A stretch of 64,000 nt of DNA from Inia geoffrensis (lineage: Eukaryota; Chordata; Mammalia; Artiodactyla; Iniidae). Under the pieces are notes generated by a model that did no database searches, was not told the DNA's origin, and was given only the letters and a program-made list of their open reading frames with translations. The position numbers and the translations under genes are program-made. Shown here in pieces: positions 11,746-23,800 of this stretch (its first letter is position 1; the number at the start of each line of letters is the position of its first letter). The DNA is taken from contig CM070902.1 of NCBI GenBank assembly GCA_036417435.1, positions 138,435,886-138,499,885 on the forward strand, written 5' to 3'.

Positions 11746-13094
11746 CTTACTTTAATGTCATAAATGTAACCCATTTCAAAGCAAGACCAACTGCACTGGG
11801 GGAGGATAACTCCTCCATGCCCTCCTTGGGTGCACCACTTAACACTATCCATCACTCCAGAGAACTTTCTCAACACTGCAATAGCTATAACATGGCTCAT
11901 GACACTGATGATAGTCTGACCCCTACCCACTTCTCCAGCCACTTCTCAGACCATATTCTTCCCTAACTTTCTCCGTACTAGCCAACTAAATGTCTGCTCA
12001 CTTCATGGTGCACAGTAACCCTTCTCCCTGTAAATTCAACTCCTAGTCTATGGCCTTTTCTGTAGCTGCCCAAGACCAAAGCTAAAAGAAAAAAGCTCAG
12101 GCAATTTTTGCTGGCACTACTTATGTTTTTCAAATCCTGAAAATATACCTTGACATTAACATTATAAAAGGCTTTACATTTGACAATCAGCATCTACGGG
12201 TGAACACTTAATGGAAAATAAAAGATTCAACATTAACAAAAATTCACCCAAAGACTAAAAATCTATCTTAATAATGCAAGAGAAGGATACTGGAAATAAG
12301 TTTCTTGATGTTATCAATATATTACATTATGAATGGTAAAACCTAATTTCTAAAATGCTTATTAGAAAAAGATAGAAACTTTCTAGAAAGGATATAAAAG
12401 AACTTGTCTTAGCCTTAATCAGACTTCTGGAACAATACAAGGTATCACATCTTCTAAAACACACATATTTAACATTGTTCTTTAATCCAATTTACCACGG
12501 AGCTGGTAAAAATAAAGTAGTATAATAATAAGCTTAAAGTTTTCCCAATTGTTTCTTACATCTACCATGTTTTTTAAAAAGTTATTTGAAAATTCATTGA
12601 AAAGCACTATGAAATATTTCTAATGCTCAGTAGGTATTTTGTTCTGCTATCAAGTAGTTCTTCTAATTTAAAGGACTGAATTCTTAATTTCAGTCAAATC
12701 TAGACAAAAGGGCAGTGAATAAACAGTGTGGGGGGAAAAAAAAAGAAAAGAAGGGAAGGTACAAATATTCAACTCTAATTGTTCTAGTTATGGTTTCAGA
12801 CAATGAAGGTCGCGGTGCTTTGTGAACTAATTATGTATGTCAACAGAGACCATATTTTGTTCTAAAACCAAAAAGCACAAATGCCTTCTGTGTCAGATGA
12901 AACTATTTTGATTTTTGCTTGCCTACAAAAAAAGAAAGCAATTCTATTAAACTCATAATTCAGTCTTTGAAATTTCCCCCTATATTAGTAAAAATATGAC
13001 CTTTAAAAACTGGTTACTGTATTTATAGCAAAGTTAATTTAACATGGTTCAAAATTATTAGGTGAATAAGCCTACCCGTGAGGTCTCAAGATAA
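11746..13094. other. Intronic sequence, nothing recognised
   Basis: A/T-rich DNA with short A-runs (for example 12735-12745). No splice-flanked coding segment found on either strand. Confidence 0.4.
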
Positions 13095-13310
13095 CTAACC
13101 AAGGTGTCAGGAGGCACAGATTTAAGGACCAGCTCTGCCACTTTTTTATAAGTTTACAGAAGTCACTGTGCTTCCCTAAGTTTCAATGTCCTCATTTATA
13201 AAATGAGATTCTTAACTTCACCTAGATATCATACAGCTATTATAAGAGTCAAATATGAAATTGCTTGGCAAACTGAAAACGTTCTAAAGATGTTATAATT
13301 ATAGCACACT
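13095..13310 (+). repeat. MIR SINE
   Basis: Contains the MIR order CAGCTCTGCCACTT, AGTTTCAATGTCCTCATTTA and TAAAATGAGATTCTTAACTT. Confidence 0.8.
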
Positions 13311-13714
13311 GATTTCGGCTAAGGACAAATATTGGAGGAGTCCCATCAACACTAGCATTTACCAGCATAGCTACTCCTCCTGTCACTATGGGTACCCTAA
13401 ATACATTTCTCTAAAACAGACCAATATCAAGGCAGAGCTGAAATATGGTTACAAATGTTATCATCTTTGGCCAAGCTCTTTTTTTTTTCCTTCTTGGCAA
13501 TTTCATGATTTTAAAAGGAAGATGATCCTACATAAGGTTGGATAAAGCAATGTGGTCAAGTCCAAATAATTACTGAATCTGGATGATTAACATATGGTAA
13601 TTCATTTACTACACCTTTATTTCATACATTGCAAATTTTTCTTAACAGATGTTTTAATCTACTAGTATCAACACCTATTTGTCTTATATTTTCAACTGCT
13701 TGCTACTCGAATAC

Positions 13715-14040
13715 TGCATTTCAGGTCTCCCAAGTTTCTCACCTTCTGCCTGTCATTCTCATTTCTGGGTCAAGCCAATCATAGCCACTAGCTACCACTT
13801 GAACCGCATTTCCTCCCACTCTTCCCTCACTGACCCTCAGTTCCATCCAGAGTTCTCACTGCTATTCCTCAAACATACCAATCTTATTTTTGCCCTTTCC
13901 TTTGCTCTCTCTGGAAGGTTCTTACTCCCAGATTTTCACATGACCCTTCCTCATTTCATTTAGGTTTCTGCTCAAACAGAAAGGGCCTTCCCTGACCAAC
14001 TGATGTAAATTAGCACACTTCACCACTCTTTAGCCCCTTA
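13715..14040 (+). repeat. L2 (LINE-2) 3' region
   Basis: Shows L2 signatures CTCTCTGGAAGGTTCTTACT and TTTCTGCTCAAACAGAAAGG followed by CCTTCCCTGACCAAC and TTATCCTGCTTTAC. An open frame at 13679-13963 is a by-product of this repeat. Confidence 0.75.
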
Positions 14041-14149
14041 TCCTGCTTTACAGCAGTAAAGACTACTTTACATTATATTATAAAATAATTTATGCATATG
14101 TTATGTATATATTTAACATGTCTGTCTCCCTCCCCAGTATATTTACAAC

Positions 14150-14440
14150 ATAAAAGCCAACTCCTCTGGACACAATCCTTCCATGACCTGAACTATGTTC
14201 TTCCCACTTATTATGCTTCTTCAGATACCCTATTAAATCAAACTTAATTACTCACACTTCCCCATACACGTCTCTCAATTTCCTTTCTCTACGACTCAGC
14301 CCAAGCTGTGACCATCATCATCCACATAACTCAAATTCTACCCACACTGTAAGAAACGGTTTAAACGCCACCTTTACTGATATTCCTGGCTGATACTCCT
14401 CTGAACGCCACAGTTCTTCATCTGTACCACTCTAAAGGCA
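14150..14440 (+). repeat. Probable second L2-like fragment
   Basis: Pyrimidine-rich sequence with the L2-like order CCTTCCATGACCTGAACTAT, CTCAATTTCCTTTCTC and a CATTATTATTCTACATTTTA end. Diverged, so the call rests on overall resemblance. Confidence 0.45.
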
Positions 14441-14854
14441 TTATTATTCTACATTTTATTTATTTTAAAATTTCCTCTAATAATCAACATGCAGCTTAAG
14501 TGCAGGATCTAAACAAATTCACTTTTAGACCTCTGGGTTACTTACATTAAAAAGGAATGGAAATATTTGTATATTTTTTCTTGGATATTAGAAGTAAGTA
14601 TATGTATTAGTGTTACTGTATCAAAGGGCAGACAGAAAAGGAGAATTCATGCAATAATCCTAAGATACACTAATAAATACTTAACACAACTACTTTGCTT
14701 TCTTTCCTTTTTTATTGTTGTTAAAAATACACTTGTTTTCCCAACTTCCTTGCTTCCATCTTTACATAATTTTTTCCTATTAAGTTTCTTACATTTACTC
14801 ATATTTCCCACTTTTCTTTGGGTTCAAATCACAGCTCTTTTCCTCATCAGCCAT

Positions 14855-15010
14855 GTTAACCCTTCCAGGTCTCTGTTGCCTAATCTATAGAATGAGGGAG
14901 AAAACCTCAACTGCAAACAGGTTATTATAGTATTAAATGAGATAATATATCTCATAAGACCCAGTATAGTGGCTGGCACCTAACAGGCTCTCAGTGAATG
15001 GTGCCTATTT
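14855..15010 (+). repeat. MIR SINE fragment
   Basis: MIR 3' half: CTAATCTATAGAATGAGG, TATTAAATGAGATAATATAT, GTGGCTGGCACCTAACAGG. Confidence 0.8.
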
Positions 15011-15690
15011 GGCTATTGTTTCTTCTACAGATATAGAAGCTGCAGTTTTTAAACACATTTCAGGGTATAAAGTTTGAATATTAAAAATACAAAAACAAAA
15101 TCCACCTTTTTCTGCTCTAATCAAGATTGGAATAGAGTACAAAGCAAGCCAAGCTCACATTTTCTTCTTTTTTAATTCAAAGAAAAAAAACCCCCAAACA
15201 ACTGATGTCATAAAAAAAAATGAGAAGAAGAAAGCGTTTTTATAGTCACTGATAGGATGGATATCTTAATGAAAACATCATTTGATTGAGAGGAAATCAC
15301 CTGGATTCTGCAATTAACTAGCTGAGTGATCCTGCACAAAGGCAATTCACCTGACAGAACCTAAAATGAACCTTAAGTCCCTTCTTGTTCAGGGTTGATA
15401 CTGTTTTTGGCTCAGTTCAAAATGCTGGAGTTTTTGTTGTTGTTGTTTTTTTTGCTCTTAAAGAAATGAAAACTATCATCCAGGTCATCATATTCTATTC
15501 CTAAGAAACCAGTATACATATATCATTTATACTAGTGGCGTGAGGATTAATTCATTCATCAAACTGACCATCAGTGATGTGCCAACCTCTGCTAGGATTA
15601 GCCTGAATTACTGAAAAGTCCAATGTATAGAACACTTAATTAAGAGTTAATGGCCATAATATATAGAGAGTTATAATAGATTAAAAGAAG

Positions 15691-16049
15691 GGACTTCCCT
15701 GGTGGTGCAGTAGTTAAGAATCCACCTGCCAATACATGGGACACAGGTTTGATCCCTGGTCCGGGAAGATCCCACATGCCGCGGAGCAACTAAGCCCACA
15801 CGCCACAACTACTGAGCCTGTGCTCTAGAGCCTGGGAGCCACAACTACTGAGCCCACGTGCCACAACTACTGAAGCCTGCAAACCTAGAGCCCGTGCTCC
15901 GCAACGAGAGAAGCCACCACAAATAAGAGAAGCCCACGCACCACAACGAAGAGTAGTCCCTGCTTGCAGCAACTAGAGAAAGCCTGCACGCGGCAATGAA
16001 GACCCAACACAGACAAAAAGTTTAAAAATATAAATATATATACACATAT
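15691..16049 (+). mobile_element. CHR-type SINE (long form)
   Basis: Starts GGACTTCCCTGGTGGTGCAG and carries the repeated CCACAACTACTGA blocks of the longer, older CHR subfamily, ending in an A/T-rich tail. Flanked by perfect 11-bp duplications ATTAAAAGAAG at 15680-15690 and 16050-16060. Confidence 0.95.
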
Positions 16050-16737
16050 ATTAAAAGAAGAACTCTTAAGCAAATCTGACCCCAAAATGTCTTCATCAAG
16101 GATATTGAAAAAAGAAGATTTAAGTTAGTAGAATACTAATATTGATAAATGGGGAATTTTAAAGTTACAGAATATTCCTAAATCCTACTTTGGTTAACTG
16201 TAAACTCATACAATGCTTTTAAATTTGGATATAAATTCAGATTATACTCATACACCTGGCCCTTTTTTTTTTTAAATTACAATATTCCCTGTGGATGCTG
16301 CACATTTGGGCATGGCTAAAAACACAGGGAATGCCTAATATGAATTATAATGTTAATTTACAGACAAATTTGAACAATTATTTGGCAGTAGCTTCCTTCA
16401 GATCACTGTCATCCAGCCTTAACTCTCCTGAGCAGATTTCTAGTTTGGCATCTATTGGTGTGACATTCACATAGAAGAAACTCACAGTGGTAAACCACAA
16501 AGGGAATACTTTCATTTACTATGATGAGTCCCATCACTGACAGGGCTGCCAATCCTTCCTGTAGTTCACAAGTATTAAACTTCCTCTGACCATCTCTCAA
16601 CAGTATAGATTCAGAGATCTGATCATAAAAAATCAAATCCATGAGTTAGGACAAATGCGGTATACATAATTCCCTATGTTCTCAGAACTAAATATAACTA
16701 CAACACTGCTTTGACAAATGGTAAACAAACTATTTTA

Positions 16738-17074
16738 TTTTTATTTTTTAATTAATTAATTTATTTATTTTTGGCTGCATTGGGTCTTTGTTGCTGTGTG
16801 CGGGCTTTCTCTAGTTGCGGTGAGCGGGGGCTACTCTGTTGCGGTGCATGGGCTTCTCATTGCGGTGGCTTCTCTTGTTGCGGAGCATGAGCTCTAGGCA
16901 CGCGGGCTTCAGTGGTTGTGGCACGCGGGCTCTAGAGCACAGGCTCAGTAGTTGTGGCACACGGGCTTAGTTGCTCTGTGGTATGTGGGATCTTCCCGGA
17001 CCAAGGATCAAACCCGTGTCCCCTATATTGGCAGGTGGATTCTTAACTACTGCACCACCAGGGAAGTCCCAGCC
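16738..17074 (-). mobile_element. CHR-type SINE (long form, antisense)
   Basis: Antisense copy: T-rich tail, TTTTTGGCTGCATTGGGTC, and the end CCACCAGGGAAGTCCC. Target duplication AAACTATTTTA at 16727-16737 and 17075-17085. It faces the plus-strand copy at 15691, forming an inverted pair about 690 bp apart. Confidence 0.95.
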
Positions 17075-17085
17075 AAACTATTTTA

Positions 17086-17606
17086 AATCACGAAGAATCC
17101 TGAATCCTTCACAGATAATACATATTTTGCCAACCAGAACTCATCTTTGACTTTTGGGCAAAAAATAAATTATCCAGCTCTAAACCCTACATTAAAGTCT
17201 GTCACACAGACTCAGAATCTTGGAGTGATGATGAAACACTGTGGCTACTAGCACTATGCCACATACACAGACGGCAAACTGGTTCAGAAACACTGCAACT
17301 GGAGCTGCAAGAACCCATGTTGTGTTCCAGCCTTGCCGGCTACTCTAACTCAGGCACCACCTCTGTGAAAGTTAAATATGATCAACCAATAAATGGGGGA
17401 GATAATGGTTGTTCTACTTGCCTAACTGAATTGTATCAAATCAGTCTAAGGATCAAGGCGGGACAATATGAAAGTGTCACTCTGTAAAGCTTTAAACACT
17501 CTAAATGAGAGATGTTACTAGGATTAGGTGTTCAAAAAAGCATCTGATGACTTGAATTCAATATAAAATTAACTTCTTAACATCTTTCTACTCTAATGAG
17601 CTAGAA
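17086..17606. other. Intronic sequence, nothing recognised
   Basis: No repeat family or exon that I can support. Confidence 0.4.
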
Positions 17607-17656
17607 CAGTGGTTCTTAGGTGGTATATATTAGAATCACCTGTAGAATTTCCAAAA

Positions 17657-17705
<49 letters not shown>

Positions 17706-17808
17706 CCTGGTGTCTATCACTACAGACTCAGATTTAGTGAGTCTGAAGTAAAGTCCAGAACTCAGTACTTTTTTTAAACACTACATTTGGATTCTGATGC
17801 ACAATTAA
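17607..17808. repeat. hAT-type MER element (MER5/MER20-like) containing a CA microsatellite
   Basis: The left end CAGTGGTTCTTAGGTGG and TTAGAATCACCTGTAGAATT, with the matching right half CAGACTCAGATTTAGTGAGT and TTTGGATTCTGATGCACAAT, is typical of short hAT-Charlie MER elements. A (CA)n run splits the middle. Confidence 0.7.
17663..17704 (+). repeat. (CA)n microsatellite
   Basis: About 21 uninterrupted CA units inside the MER element, so it probably varies in length between individuals. Confidence 0.97.
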
Positions 17809-18146
17809 CTAGAGAGAGAATATGGGAGTAGATGAGGGCAAATGTGAACCAATTACCACTGTTATTTCAACAGAAACTTCATTTCATATTTAAACTTAAA
17901 ACTATAGTTTGACCAGACTTTTATGTTGATTTTTATGGGACAGGTATACTCTCAAAGGCAAATGTTAACTTACTTCCAATTATGAAGAAATAGCTCTCTC
18001 TTCTCCCACCCCTTTCCTGTGTCTATGTGTATAGAAGAGTTTATTTAGGATGGCACATATTTAGACAAACTAAGTTAATTTGGGCAGTCTAAATTTGATT
18101 GATATGGGTTGACTTTAAAAGAACAATATAAATACCACACATTCAC

Positions 18147-18226
18147 CTCAGAATTAGACTTGACTTCTTCTGTGGCTGGTTTAGATGTACCAAGAGTTGT
18201 AGTATCATTGCTGCAGTCAGACATAC
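18147..18226 (-). CDS. ARFIP1: Candidate 5' coding exon on minus strand, probably ARFIP1
   Basis: On the minus strand an 80-nt segment has a good acceptor (TTTTACTTTTAG, polypyrimidine just right of 18228) and a donor GAG/GTGAAT at 18147/18146. Two bases into the exon an ATG (18224-18222) opens 26 codons that run unbroken to the donor in phase 0. The peptide begins MSDCSNDTTTLGTSKPATEE, rich in Ser and Thr. By synteny with human (ARFIP1 head-to-head with TIGD4), a minus-strand exon here would belong to ARFIP1, a BAR-domain arfaptin that binds Arf and Rac GTPases. The peptide is not the standard arfaptin-1 N-terminus as I know it, so this would be an alternative or extended start, joining from the promoter near 36.1 kb. 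Exon call moderate, gene assignment inferred. Confidence 0.45.
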
Positions 18227-18861
18227 CTAAAAGTAAAATGTGTTAAGCACACATTAAATAATTTAGTTAAAAGAGCTATATCACCTTACCGATATTCTTA
18301 CAAATATTCCACAACATAAATCATTTATTTGCATTCAGAATTTGTTTTGCAAAACTATCTATAACCACATGAGTATCTATTGATTATAACAGATAAACAA
18401 TTCTAAAAACAGACAAAAATTCAGGAAAAGTTTTTATGCAAAATGTAAAAACACATACCTCAATGACTAAAAAATAATTTCATAAAATCATTTTAGGTAT
18501 GAAACAATTTAAAAGATCAGAGTGTCAACTTGATTTGCTAGATGAAAAAACTAAGATCAAAAATGTCAAAATATCCAAAGATAAAGCAAAAATATTAGTT
18601 ATTCATGGCCTATATATAATCAAAGTTTCAGAACAGAACTCAGACATCTTCCAACTCTCTGACCAGTGCTCTGTAGTACCGATAACAGATGTGACTGCTC
18701 ATTGTCAAAGTCAAACACTATACTCAGATTTCACTCAATAAAACTTTAATGTGCTATTTCTGCTTCTAACTTATTCAACAACATTTAGAGAATGCCAACT
18801 ACATGTGAAGAATTCTGCTAGGCACTAAGGAGAAAGAAAAGTAAAATCTAATTCAGGTTAT
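18227..18861. other. Intronic sequence, nothing recognised
   Basis: An 80-codon open frame at 18499-18741 has no domain and no splice or promoter support, so it is not called. Confidence 0.4.
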
Positions 18862-19163
18862 AAGAGCATAATGCCCTCCATATCTGCAGGTTCAAACAAA
18901 GATCAAAAATATTTGAAAAAAGAATTCCAGAAAGTTCCAAAAAGCAAAACTTGAATTTGCCATGCACCAGTAACTATTTATATAACATTTACATTATATT
19001 GTATATTATAAGTAATGTAGAGAGGATTTAAAGTATATGGGAGGACGTGCATAGGTTATATGCAAGTACTATACCATTTTATAAGGGACTTGAGCATCTG
19101 CAGATTTTGTTATCTGTGGGTGTACTAGAACCCATACCCCACATATAGCGAGGGCGAATGTAC
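18862..19163 (-). mobile_element. MER2 (non-autonomous Tigger/pogo DNA transposon)
   Basis: The sequence follows the MER2 consensus almost throughout: CCCTCCATATCTGCAGGTTC, AATTCCAGAAAGTTCCAAAA, CTTGAATTTGCCATGCACC, GACTTGAGCATCTGCAGATT, and the far end AGCGAGGGCGAATGTAC. The element is near-palindromic, so its strand is arbitrary. It belongs to the transposon superfamily from which TIGD4 arose. Confidence 0.85.
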
Positions 19164-19817
19164 TCTGAATCTAATCAAGGAGACAGATAAATAAGTACAA
19201 AACACCATATTAGGTACTATAATGTACAGAAGCAAAGTTTTACTCATGAAATACAATGGAGGGAACAATTTTATTGTTCACAAATCAAATCCAATACCCC
19301 ATTAAGAAAATAATACAACATGAACAAGTGGGATTTATTCCAGGAATACAAGGCTGTTCAATTAAGAAAGCTATTAATATATAATATATTCATAAATCTA
19401 AGGGGAAAAAACATGGTTTTCTATGTAGATGTTGAGAAATCGATTGACAGAATTCAATACCCATTCATAATTCAATACTCAAGGAAAAAGGAATTAAGGG
19501 AGATGTCTTCAACATGATACACGCTTTAATCCTACAACCATTATTTTATTTAATAAAGAAATAACAGAGGCATTTCCACTACGAACAGGAACAATGCAAC
19601 GGAACCCACCATTTCTGCTAATATTCAACACTGAACTAGAGGTATTAGCCAATCCAAGTAGACAAACCAATTAGAAGAATAATAGATAAAGAAGTAAAAC
19701 TATTTATTTTTGCAGATGATATGATAGTACACCTGAAAAACTCCAAAGACTCAATGGTAAAACTAACTAAAAATTAAAAGAATTCAGTGAAAAAGTAGGA
19801 TAAAAAATTAACATACA

Positions 19818-20060
19818 AAAGGAGTTTGGGATTAACATATACACACTACTATACACAAAATAGATAACCAACAAGGACCCACTGTATAGCACAGGTAACT
19901 ATACTCAATATTTTGTAATAACCTATAAGGGGAAAGAATCTGAAAAAGACTATATATATATTATATATATATATATAATATATATATATGAATCACTTTG
20001 CTGTACACCTGAAACAGAACATTGTAAATCAACTATATTTCAATTTAATAAAACAAGGAT
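19818..20060 (+). mobile_element. Short L1 3' end nested in the older L1
   Basis: Matches the 3'UTR at 11530-11740 of the second L1: GGAGTTTGGGATTAACATAT, TATAGCACAGGTAACTATAC, GCTGTACACCTGAAACAG, ending TATTTCAATTTAATAAAA. It contains an AT repeat at 19952-19990. Confidence 0.8.
19952..19990. repeat. (AT)n simple repeat
   Basis: Run of TATATATAT with two ATTATA interruptions, inside the L1 3' end. Confidence 0.9.
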
Positions 20061-20907
20061 TTTTGAACTGTTATTGAAAAACAATTATCAGTGGACATAA
20101 AGGCAGAGAAAAATCCCATTTACAATTACAACAAAGAAGATTAAATACTTAGGAATAAATTAAACAATGTATAAAACGTATATGAGAAAAATGTTTAAAC
20201 ACAACTGAGAGACACTAAAGACTGAGCAAATGAAAAGACATCCTGTTCTCGGCTATGATGACATTATAAAGGAGTCATTTCTCCCTTAGTTAATTTACAA
20301 ATTCAGTGCAACAGAGAAAAATATAACAAGCTAAATTATACAGTTAGATAAGTTATCCTAAAGTTGATATGGAAAAATCAAACATGCAAGAGTAGTCAGG
20401 AAAACACTGAAAAAGGAAACTCACAAGGGGACTAACTTTGTCACATGTTAAAACATACCATAAAGTATCTATACTTAAAGCACTATGGTACTAGCACGTG
20501 AATAAACAAAGAGACCAGAATAAAAAGTCTAAAGTTAGACCAAATATATACAAACATTTAATATATAACAAAGGTGACATCTCAAATTGCTTAATTAAAG
20601 ATGGGCTTCTCAGTACATGATGCCAGGAGAACTAGGCAGCCATTTGGAAAAATAAAAACTTAGACCACCACACACAAGAATAAACTCCAAATGGATTAGG
20701 AATCTAGATGTAAAAAATGAAACCATAGATGAACTGTTAAAAAAAAACATAGATGAATTGTTCTTTAAACTTTCTAATTTTAAGAATCTAGAGAGAATTT
20801 TAAAAATTGATTAATTTGACTAAAGATGTTTTAAAAATTGTATAACATAAGCACTATAAACAAAGAAAAAAGACAACTGAAAAACTAGGATAAAATATTT
20901 ACAACAG

Positions 20908-21145
20908 GGGCTTCCCTGGTGGCAGAGTGGTTAAGAATCCGCCTGCCAATGCAGGGGACGCGGGTTCGAGCCCTGGTCTGGGAAGATCCCACATGCGCAG
21001 AGCAACTAATATGTGTGCCACAACTACTGAACCTGCGCTCTAGAGCCTGTGAGCCACAACTACTGAAGCCCATGCCCTGCAACAAGAGAAGCCACCGCAA
21101 CGAGAAGCCTGCGCACCGCAACGAAGAGTAGCTCTTCGAAGAGCA
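20908..21145 (+). mobile_element. CHR-type SINE (3'-truncated)
   Basis: Starts GGGCTTCCCTGGTGGCAGAG and shows the CCACAACTACTGA blocks, but ends at GAGTAGCTCTTCGAAGAGCA without an A-rich tail. Inserted in the old L1. Confidence 0.9.
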
Positions 21146-21864
21146 ACGAACAGGCACTCATATACATTGCTGATAGGAACACAAATTTGTACATCCATTC
21201 TGGAAGGAACTTTGGTAATGCCTAACAAAATCACACATGTACTTACCGTTGAAACCAGCAATCCCATGTCTAGGAATCCATCCCAGGAATACATCTCCAA
21301 TTAATACAAAAATACTTACACACTGCAGCATTCTTCATAATTGTAAAATATTGGGAAGAGCCTAAATGTCTTTACATAGGAAAATGGCTGAATAAACTAT
21401 GACACATCCAGACAATGAAGTATTGTGCAACTGTTGAAAAAAATGAAGATCTCTATGACATACTGTAATTTCCAGGACATAGCGATAAGTGAAAAAAGCA
21501 AAGTCCAAAAATACCTATGGGTATGCTGTCTCCATATAAAAACAAAGAGGATACATGAAAATACATGTTTCTGCTCATTGGAACAAAAGAAATACAAGAA
21601 GAATAAACCAGGAACTAAAGAGATAGGTTACCTACAGGGAGAGGTGGGAAAAGAGTGTAAAAAAAAGTAGGAAATGGGAACAAAGTAGCAGGAATATGGA
21701 AGGAGTGACACTTCTCTGAATATATAATTGTAAATAATTCTGACTCTTAGAACCATAGAAATTTTCACATACCCTTTAATAAAAAAAAAAAAAAAAAAAC
21801 AGGATTTGAGAGGAATTCAAACAGTAAAAAATCACTAACACATGAAACTAACTGTATTAGAAAT

Positions 21865-22010
21865 GAATAACCCAGGAAAGGGAAGGGGGAAGCAGGGAAG
21901 GGGGAAAGGGGAAGGTGGGGCAAAGGGAGATGGGGGCGGAGAGAGAGAAGAAGGGGAGCAGGAGTAGAGGGGAAGGGGAGGGAAAGGAAGAGCAGGAGAA
22001 AAGAGTATCT
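21865..22010 (+). repeat. Purine-rich (GGGAA)n low-complexity tract
   Basis: Almost only A and G for about 140 bp (GGGGAA, GGGAAG and GAGAGA units). Minus-strand open frames here are artefacts of the repeat. Confidence 0.9.
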
Positions 22011-22239
22011 TGACTGGACACCATGAGGCTAAAGGCAAAAAGAATTATACACAAATTCTGTTAATATAGTTAGTAGAATTATTTCTCACAGGGGTATAGG
22101 TTAGTAATTCTTAAAGTATGTAACAGACCAGAACAAATATGTAAACAGAATGTAGATATTGAGAATCTGGTTTCTCACTGCTAGAGAAAAAAGTAATAAA
22201 GAAAGGAGAAATGCTAAATAAACCCTGTGGTACTGGACT

Positions 22240-23800
22240 GGAATCAGAGTTATCAGTATAAACACATGGTTTTTAATATGTGTGTGTCCATATTCGTGTA
22301 TATACATTTGTTATACACTTATATATGCATGTATGTATAGGTTTCCTAGCTTTGTCCACTGAGAGGACCTAGAAGCAGTGATACCCAGTAACAATGAGTA
22401 CACCTGGTGCTCAAATCTTGGTCTCTAAACACCATTCTCCAATAAAAGGAACCACAACTCTTAAGGAAAAGTGGTTGATTCTAATACTGGGGCAAGGAAA
22501 ATACAAGAGAAGCCTGGGGCATTTTTCTGGTGTCAGAAAATAAGAAAAAATTCAAAAGAGGACAGGGGCTTGTCGAAAGAAAAAAGGACCCAAACTGAAG
22601 GCCCCTAATGGCCAATCCTGAGACATCTTGAGCAACAAATGATAGTACTGAATTGAAACTCCTAGAATAAAACAAATATTAATGAATCCATACTGATAGA
22701 AATAATCAAATAAATAGGTAAATGGGGGTAAAGTGACAATTCCTCACAACAGAATCTCAATTAATAAACACAGAAAAGAAAGAGAAAACCAGAACTCTCC
22801 ACCAGGCAAACATCACAGTAATAAGTGTTGCAGAAAGATTCACTGATGGATGCTAAAATTAGTGAGCAAAAGTTTGACGAGAAACACCATTTACATAATC
22901 TCCAATATCTCCCACAAGGTACTTAACTGAAAAAAGAAAGTTAAGTGGAGAAACTCACAGTTCACAGTGAAGAAACTCAGCAGATCTAACTTAACTAAGT
23001 GATTAATTAATCACCAATAGTAAGACATATCAAGAGCATAATCCCTGATACGTTGCACTGAAAAGAACATTATTTTTTGTGGTATTCTTCCCCCAAATGC
23101 ATTAACTCAGTCCAATCATGAAAAAACACTGGACAAACCTAAACTGAGGAACATTCTACAAAATAACTGACCAGTTCTCTTCAAAGTGTCATGGTCATGA
23201 AGACGAGGAAAGTGTGAGAAATGTACAGATTGAAAGAGACTATGGAGAAATAACCAAACTCAATATGGGTTCCTAGTCAGAATCCTGCAGCAGAAAAAGG
23301 ACAGTTAGTTGAAAATTTGGTGAAATTCCAATAAGGTCTGTAGTTCAGTTAATAATATTATACCAATGTTAATTTTCTATTCTTTTTTTTAATATAAATT
23401 TATTTTTTTTTACTTTTGGCTGTGTTGGGTCTTTGTTGGTGCACACAGGCTTTCTCTAGTTGCAGTGAGCAGGGGCTACTCTTCATTGTGGTGGCTTCTC
23501 TTGTTGTGCAGCATGGGCTTCAGGCGCACGGGCTTTAGTAGTTGTGGTGCGCAGGCTCAGTAGTTGTGGCGCACGGGCTTCATTGCTCTGTATGTGGGAC
23601 CTTCCCAGACCAGGGCTCGAACCCGTGTCCCCTGCGTTGGCAGGCGGATTCTTAAACATGAGCCACCAGGGAAGCCCCTAATTTCTGATTCTTGATAATT
23701 ATATTATGGTTATGTAAGACGTTAGCATTATGGGAAGTAGGGTAAGGAATATAAAGCAACTCTCTGTACCATTTCTGCTCAAAATAAAAGTTTTTAAAGA
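22240..23800 (+). mobile_element. L1M-type 3'UTR fragment, split by a SINE
   Basis: Runs from the CCATTCTCCAATAAAAGGAA block through ACATTCTACAAAATAACTGA to the 3' end TAAAAGTTTTTAAAG near 23798. It is colinear with 26950-28075, so both are copies of one old L1 subfamily. A minus-strand SINE at 23385-23678 interrupts it. Confidence 0.75.
23385..23678 (-). mobile_element. CHR-type SINE (antisense)
   Basis: T-rich tail, TTTTGGCTGTGTTGGGTC and the end CCACCAGGGAAGCCCC. The flanking TAATTTTCTATTCTT (23370-23384) and TAATTTCTGATTCTT (23679-23693) are an imperfect target duplication. Confidence 0.93.

Larger units (their letters stand above)
19253..21800 (+). mobile_element. Old, degraded L1 (L1M-like) with nested insertions
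   Basis: ORF2 reverse-transcriptase remnants are visible (TGGGATTTATTCCAGGAATA at about 19330, TTTGCAGATGATATGAT at about 19710). The ORF2 C-terminal region continues at 20070-20880 and, beyond a nested SINE, at 21150-21780 (AGCAATCCCATGTCTAGGAA and AAATGGCTGAATAAACTATG). A short poly(A) run lies at 21781-21799. A younger L1 3' end and a SINE interrupt it. Many stops and indels. Confidence 0.8.

Noticed and set aside
17663..17704. CRISPR-like or regulatory tandem array
   Set aside because: Simple CA dinucleotide microsatellite. No spacer-repeat structure exists anywhere in this eukaryotic window.
21865..22054. Proline/serine-rich minus-strand open frames
   Set aside because: Translation of a pure purine tract on the opposite strand; low complexity.
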